From positions 310,001 through 374,000 of the forward strand of contig NZ_FQUM01000004.1 in NCBI RefSeq assembly GCF_900129025.1: a stretch of DNA of 64,000 bases. Reading direction: 5' to 3'. How positions within the stretch are numbered: position 1 is the first letter of the stretch; every line of letters starts with the position of its first letter. The position numbers and the translations under genes were made by a program. Shown here in pieces: positions 62,455-64,000 of the stretch. The DNA comes from Mariniphaga anaerophila (GTDB taxonomy: Bacteria > Bacteroidota > Bacteroidia > Bacteroidales > Prolixibacteraceae). The notes beneath the pieces are model-generated. The model was not told the DNA's origin. It worked only from the letters and a program-made list of their open reading frames with translations, and did not search any database.

Positions 62455-63261
62455 CTACTTCTTTAAATCATTTTCCATTTTTTTATAAGAAGCCAGAATC
62501 CCCTGAATCAAAGACGAACTGAACCCTTTGTGCTCCATCTCGTTCAGACCGGTAATGGTAACACCACGCGGAGTGGTTACTTTATCGATTTCCCGTTCGG
62601 GATGATGCCCGGTTTGCAAAATAAGTTCGGTAGCCCCTTTTACTGTTTGGGCAGTAATGAACTGTGCCATTTCGGCGCCAAACCCGATTTCGATGCCGCC
62701 CTGCATGGCTGCCCGGATGTACCGCAAAGCGTAAGCAATTCCGCACGACGACAACGCAGTGGCAGCCGCCATCAACTCTTCCGAAATTTCAATGGTTTTA
62801 CCCAGCTCGTCGAAAAGCGCAATAACGTATTCACGTTGTGCTTCAGCTTTCGCGTTGGAAGAGATGCATGTCAGTGATTCCTGCAAAGCAATTGCAGTGT
62901 TGGGCATTACCCTGAAAATAGGAATGTTGTTTCCGGCCATCTGTTCCAATTCGGCAATTGTGGTTCCGGCAACAATCGAAATCAATACTTTATCCGGCCC
63001 CAGTGCAGGTTTTATATTTTCTAAAACTTGCTTAATGTGATATGGTTTTACCGAGGTAATTATAACATCTGCATGCTGCGCAGTTACCAGGTTCTGTTCC
63101 GAGCCATGAACCCCTCTTTTACCCATTTCTTCCAACACACTTTTTTTACTGTCTGAAATATAGATATCATCGGCAGCAACAAAGCCCGATTTTAGCAATC
63201 CTAACAGAATGGCACCACCCATGTTGCCAACTCCTATAATTCCTATTTTCTTTTTTTCCAT
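62455..63261 (-). CDS. proC: Pyrroline-5-carboxylate reductase ProC
   Basis: The product has 268 residues. The NAD(P)-binding N-terminus is KKIGIIGVGNMGGAILLGLL, with the VKPYHIKQVL strand and the family segment RVMPNTAIALQES. The C-terminal dimer domain includes SSCGIAYALRYIRAAMQGG and VTTPRGVTITGLNEME. It makes proline from pyrroline-5-carboxylate. It lies 6 bp before proB. Confidence 0.97.
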   Translation of the reverse strand: MEKKKIGIIGVGNMGGAILLGLLKSGFVAADDIYISDSKKSVLEEMGKRGVHGSEQNLVTAQHADVIITSVKPYHIKQVLENIKPALGPDKVLISIVAGTTIAELEQMAGNNIPIFRVMPNTAIALQESLTCISSNAKAEAQREYVIALFDELGKTIEISEELMAAATALSSCGIAYALRYIRAAMQGGIEIGFGAEMAQFITAQTVKGATELILQTGHHPEREIDKVTTPRGVTITGLNEMEHKGFSSSLIQGILASYKKMENDLKK

Positions 63262-63271
63262 GATTTTTATC

Positions 63272-64000
63272 CTATTTTTCCATCAAAGATGCAGAAACTT
63301 CTGCAAAAGCTTTTTTAAAAGCGCTCAAAAAAGCATCTGCTTCTCCTTTACTTAAACATAGCGGTGGTAATAAGCGAATCATGTTCTGCCCCGACACACC
63401 CGTAAAAATTTTATGTTTGAAAAGTAAATTTTTTCTTAGCTCGGAAACTGGGAACGGAAATTCGAGGCCAATCATCAATCCTTCTCCCCTAATTTGAAAA
63501 ACATCACTAATCCCGGCCAGTTTTTCCATCAGATAATTTCCTATTTCTTCTGCATTTTGAACAAGGTTTTCGCTTTGAATCACATCCAGCACCGCAATTG
63601 CAGCAGCGCAAGCCAGATGATTGCCACCAAAAGTGGTTCCCAACATGCCCGGCCAGGGTTTAATTTCGGGTTGAATAAGCACCCCGCCAATAGGAAAACC
63701 ATTTCCCATTCCTTTGGCTACCGTAATAATATCGGGTTTTACAGCAGTGTGCTGGTGGGCAAAGAAACGTCCGCTACGCCCGTAGCCCGACTGAACCTCG
63801 TCGAGAATAAGCATGCTTCCGTATTTTTCGGTCAGCGCTTTTAGTCCTTCCAAAAATTGCGGATCGGGAATATTTATTCCGCCAACGCCCTGAATTCCCT
63901 CAATAATAACCGCTGCAGCCTGTTCCGACTGTAGCGCAGTTTCGGTTGCTTCCAAATCATTAAACGGGAGGAAAATCACATTCTCTGTTTCGTTTGCAGG
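63272..64000 (-). CDS. argD: Acetyl/succinylornithine aminotransferase ArgD (5' end outside the window)
   Basis: Open to the window edge: 242 residues of the C-terminal part are visible. A GTG at 63979 inside the frame is not the real start. Class III PLP aminotransferase motifs are present: ILDEVQSGYGRSGRFFAHQ with the PLP-binding Asp, IITVAKGMGNGFPIGG with the Schiff-base Lys, and TTFGGNHLACAAA. Upstream of proC by 10 bp it completes an arginine/proline gene run. Confidence 0.95.
   Translation of the reverse strand, partial: PANETENVIFLPFNDLEATETALQSEQAAAVIIEGIQGVGGINIPDPQFLEGLKALTEKYGSMLILDEVQSGYGRSGRFFAHQHTAVKPDIITVAKGMGNGFPIGGVLIQPEIKPWPGMLGTTFGGNHLACAAAIAVLDVIQSENLVQNAEEIGNYLMEKLAGISDVFQIRGEGLMIGLEFPFPVSELRKNLLFKHKIFTGVSGQNMIRLLPPLCLSKGEADAFLSAFKKAFAEVSASLMEK

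Noticed and set aside
1-64000. CRISPR arrays, insertion sequences, prophage or integration sites
   Set aside because: No regularly spaced direct repeats, transposase, integrase or terminal inverted repeats were seen. tRNA-Thr has no repeated 3' end nearby.

Overview
The window is a gene-dense stretch of a Bacteroidota chromosome, most likely from Bacteroidales/Marinilabiliales (Prolixibacteraceae-like). This placement is inferred from gene content and was not tested. Pointers are TAnnTTTG-type -7 promoter elements, a DUF4494 protein, a glycine-lipid acyltransferase pair, a succinylornithine-type carbamoyltransferase with Pro90, a SusC-style carboxypeptidase-like domain on a TonB-dependent receptor, and lipoprotein/Tat sugar-isomerase-like proteins. 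No phage, transposon, CRISPR array or rRNA operon was seen. The only RNA gene is tRNA-Thr(CGT).

Layout. 1-4.8 kb: a partial MarR regulator, two exported xylose-isomerase-like TIM-barrel proteins either side of tRNA-Thr, a cyclophilin, a stand-alone B12-dependent methionine synthase reactivation protein, a small acidic protein and a YqeY protein. 4.8-21.3 kb, all on the minus strand: a complete division and cell wall (dcw) cluster, mraZ-rsmH-ftsL-ftsI-murE-mraY-murD-ftsW-murG-murC-ftsQ-ftsA, ending in two consecutive ftsZ genes. A period-10 array of TGG boxes upstream of mraZ looks like the MraZ operator. 21.5-24.6 kb: the glsA/glsB-like lipid acyltransferases and an orphan NtrC-type regulator without a DNA-binding domain. 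24.7-28.8 kb: a sulfur-redox operon (octaheme cytochrome c, cytochrome b, split YeeE/YedE transporter with a catalytically degenerate rhodanese). 29-40.3 kb: a CPBP protease, a TonB receptor, gltBD and argH. 40.4-45.4 kb: three consecutive GT39-type membrane glycosyltransferases. 45.4-48.9 kb: gpmA, fbaB, a CDF metal exporter and a TetR regulator with a probable operator at its transcription start. 49.3-51.7 kb: a nitrogen operon of porin, P-II protein and ammonium transporter. 51.8-56.7 kb: DUF4494, a 1158-residue protein that I tentatively assign to the pyrophosphate-type PEP carboxykinase family, and an unrecognised protein. 56.8-64.0 kb: a minus-strand amino-acid biosynthesis run, argD(partial)-proC-proB-proA-argF'-hisA-hisF-hisIE.

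Together these suggest an anaerobic or facultative heterotroph. It makes meso-DAP peptidoglycan, assimilates ammonium through AmtB/P-II/GOGAT, makes arginine by the succinylated route, makes glycine lipids and reduces sulfur oxyanions through a membrane-attached octaheme cytochrome. The observations most worth following are the 1158-residue enzyme, the duplicated ftsZ, the sulfur operon with its broken rhodanese, and the clearly readable MraZ operator.
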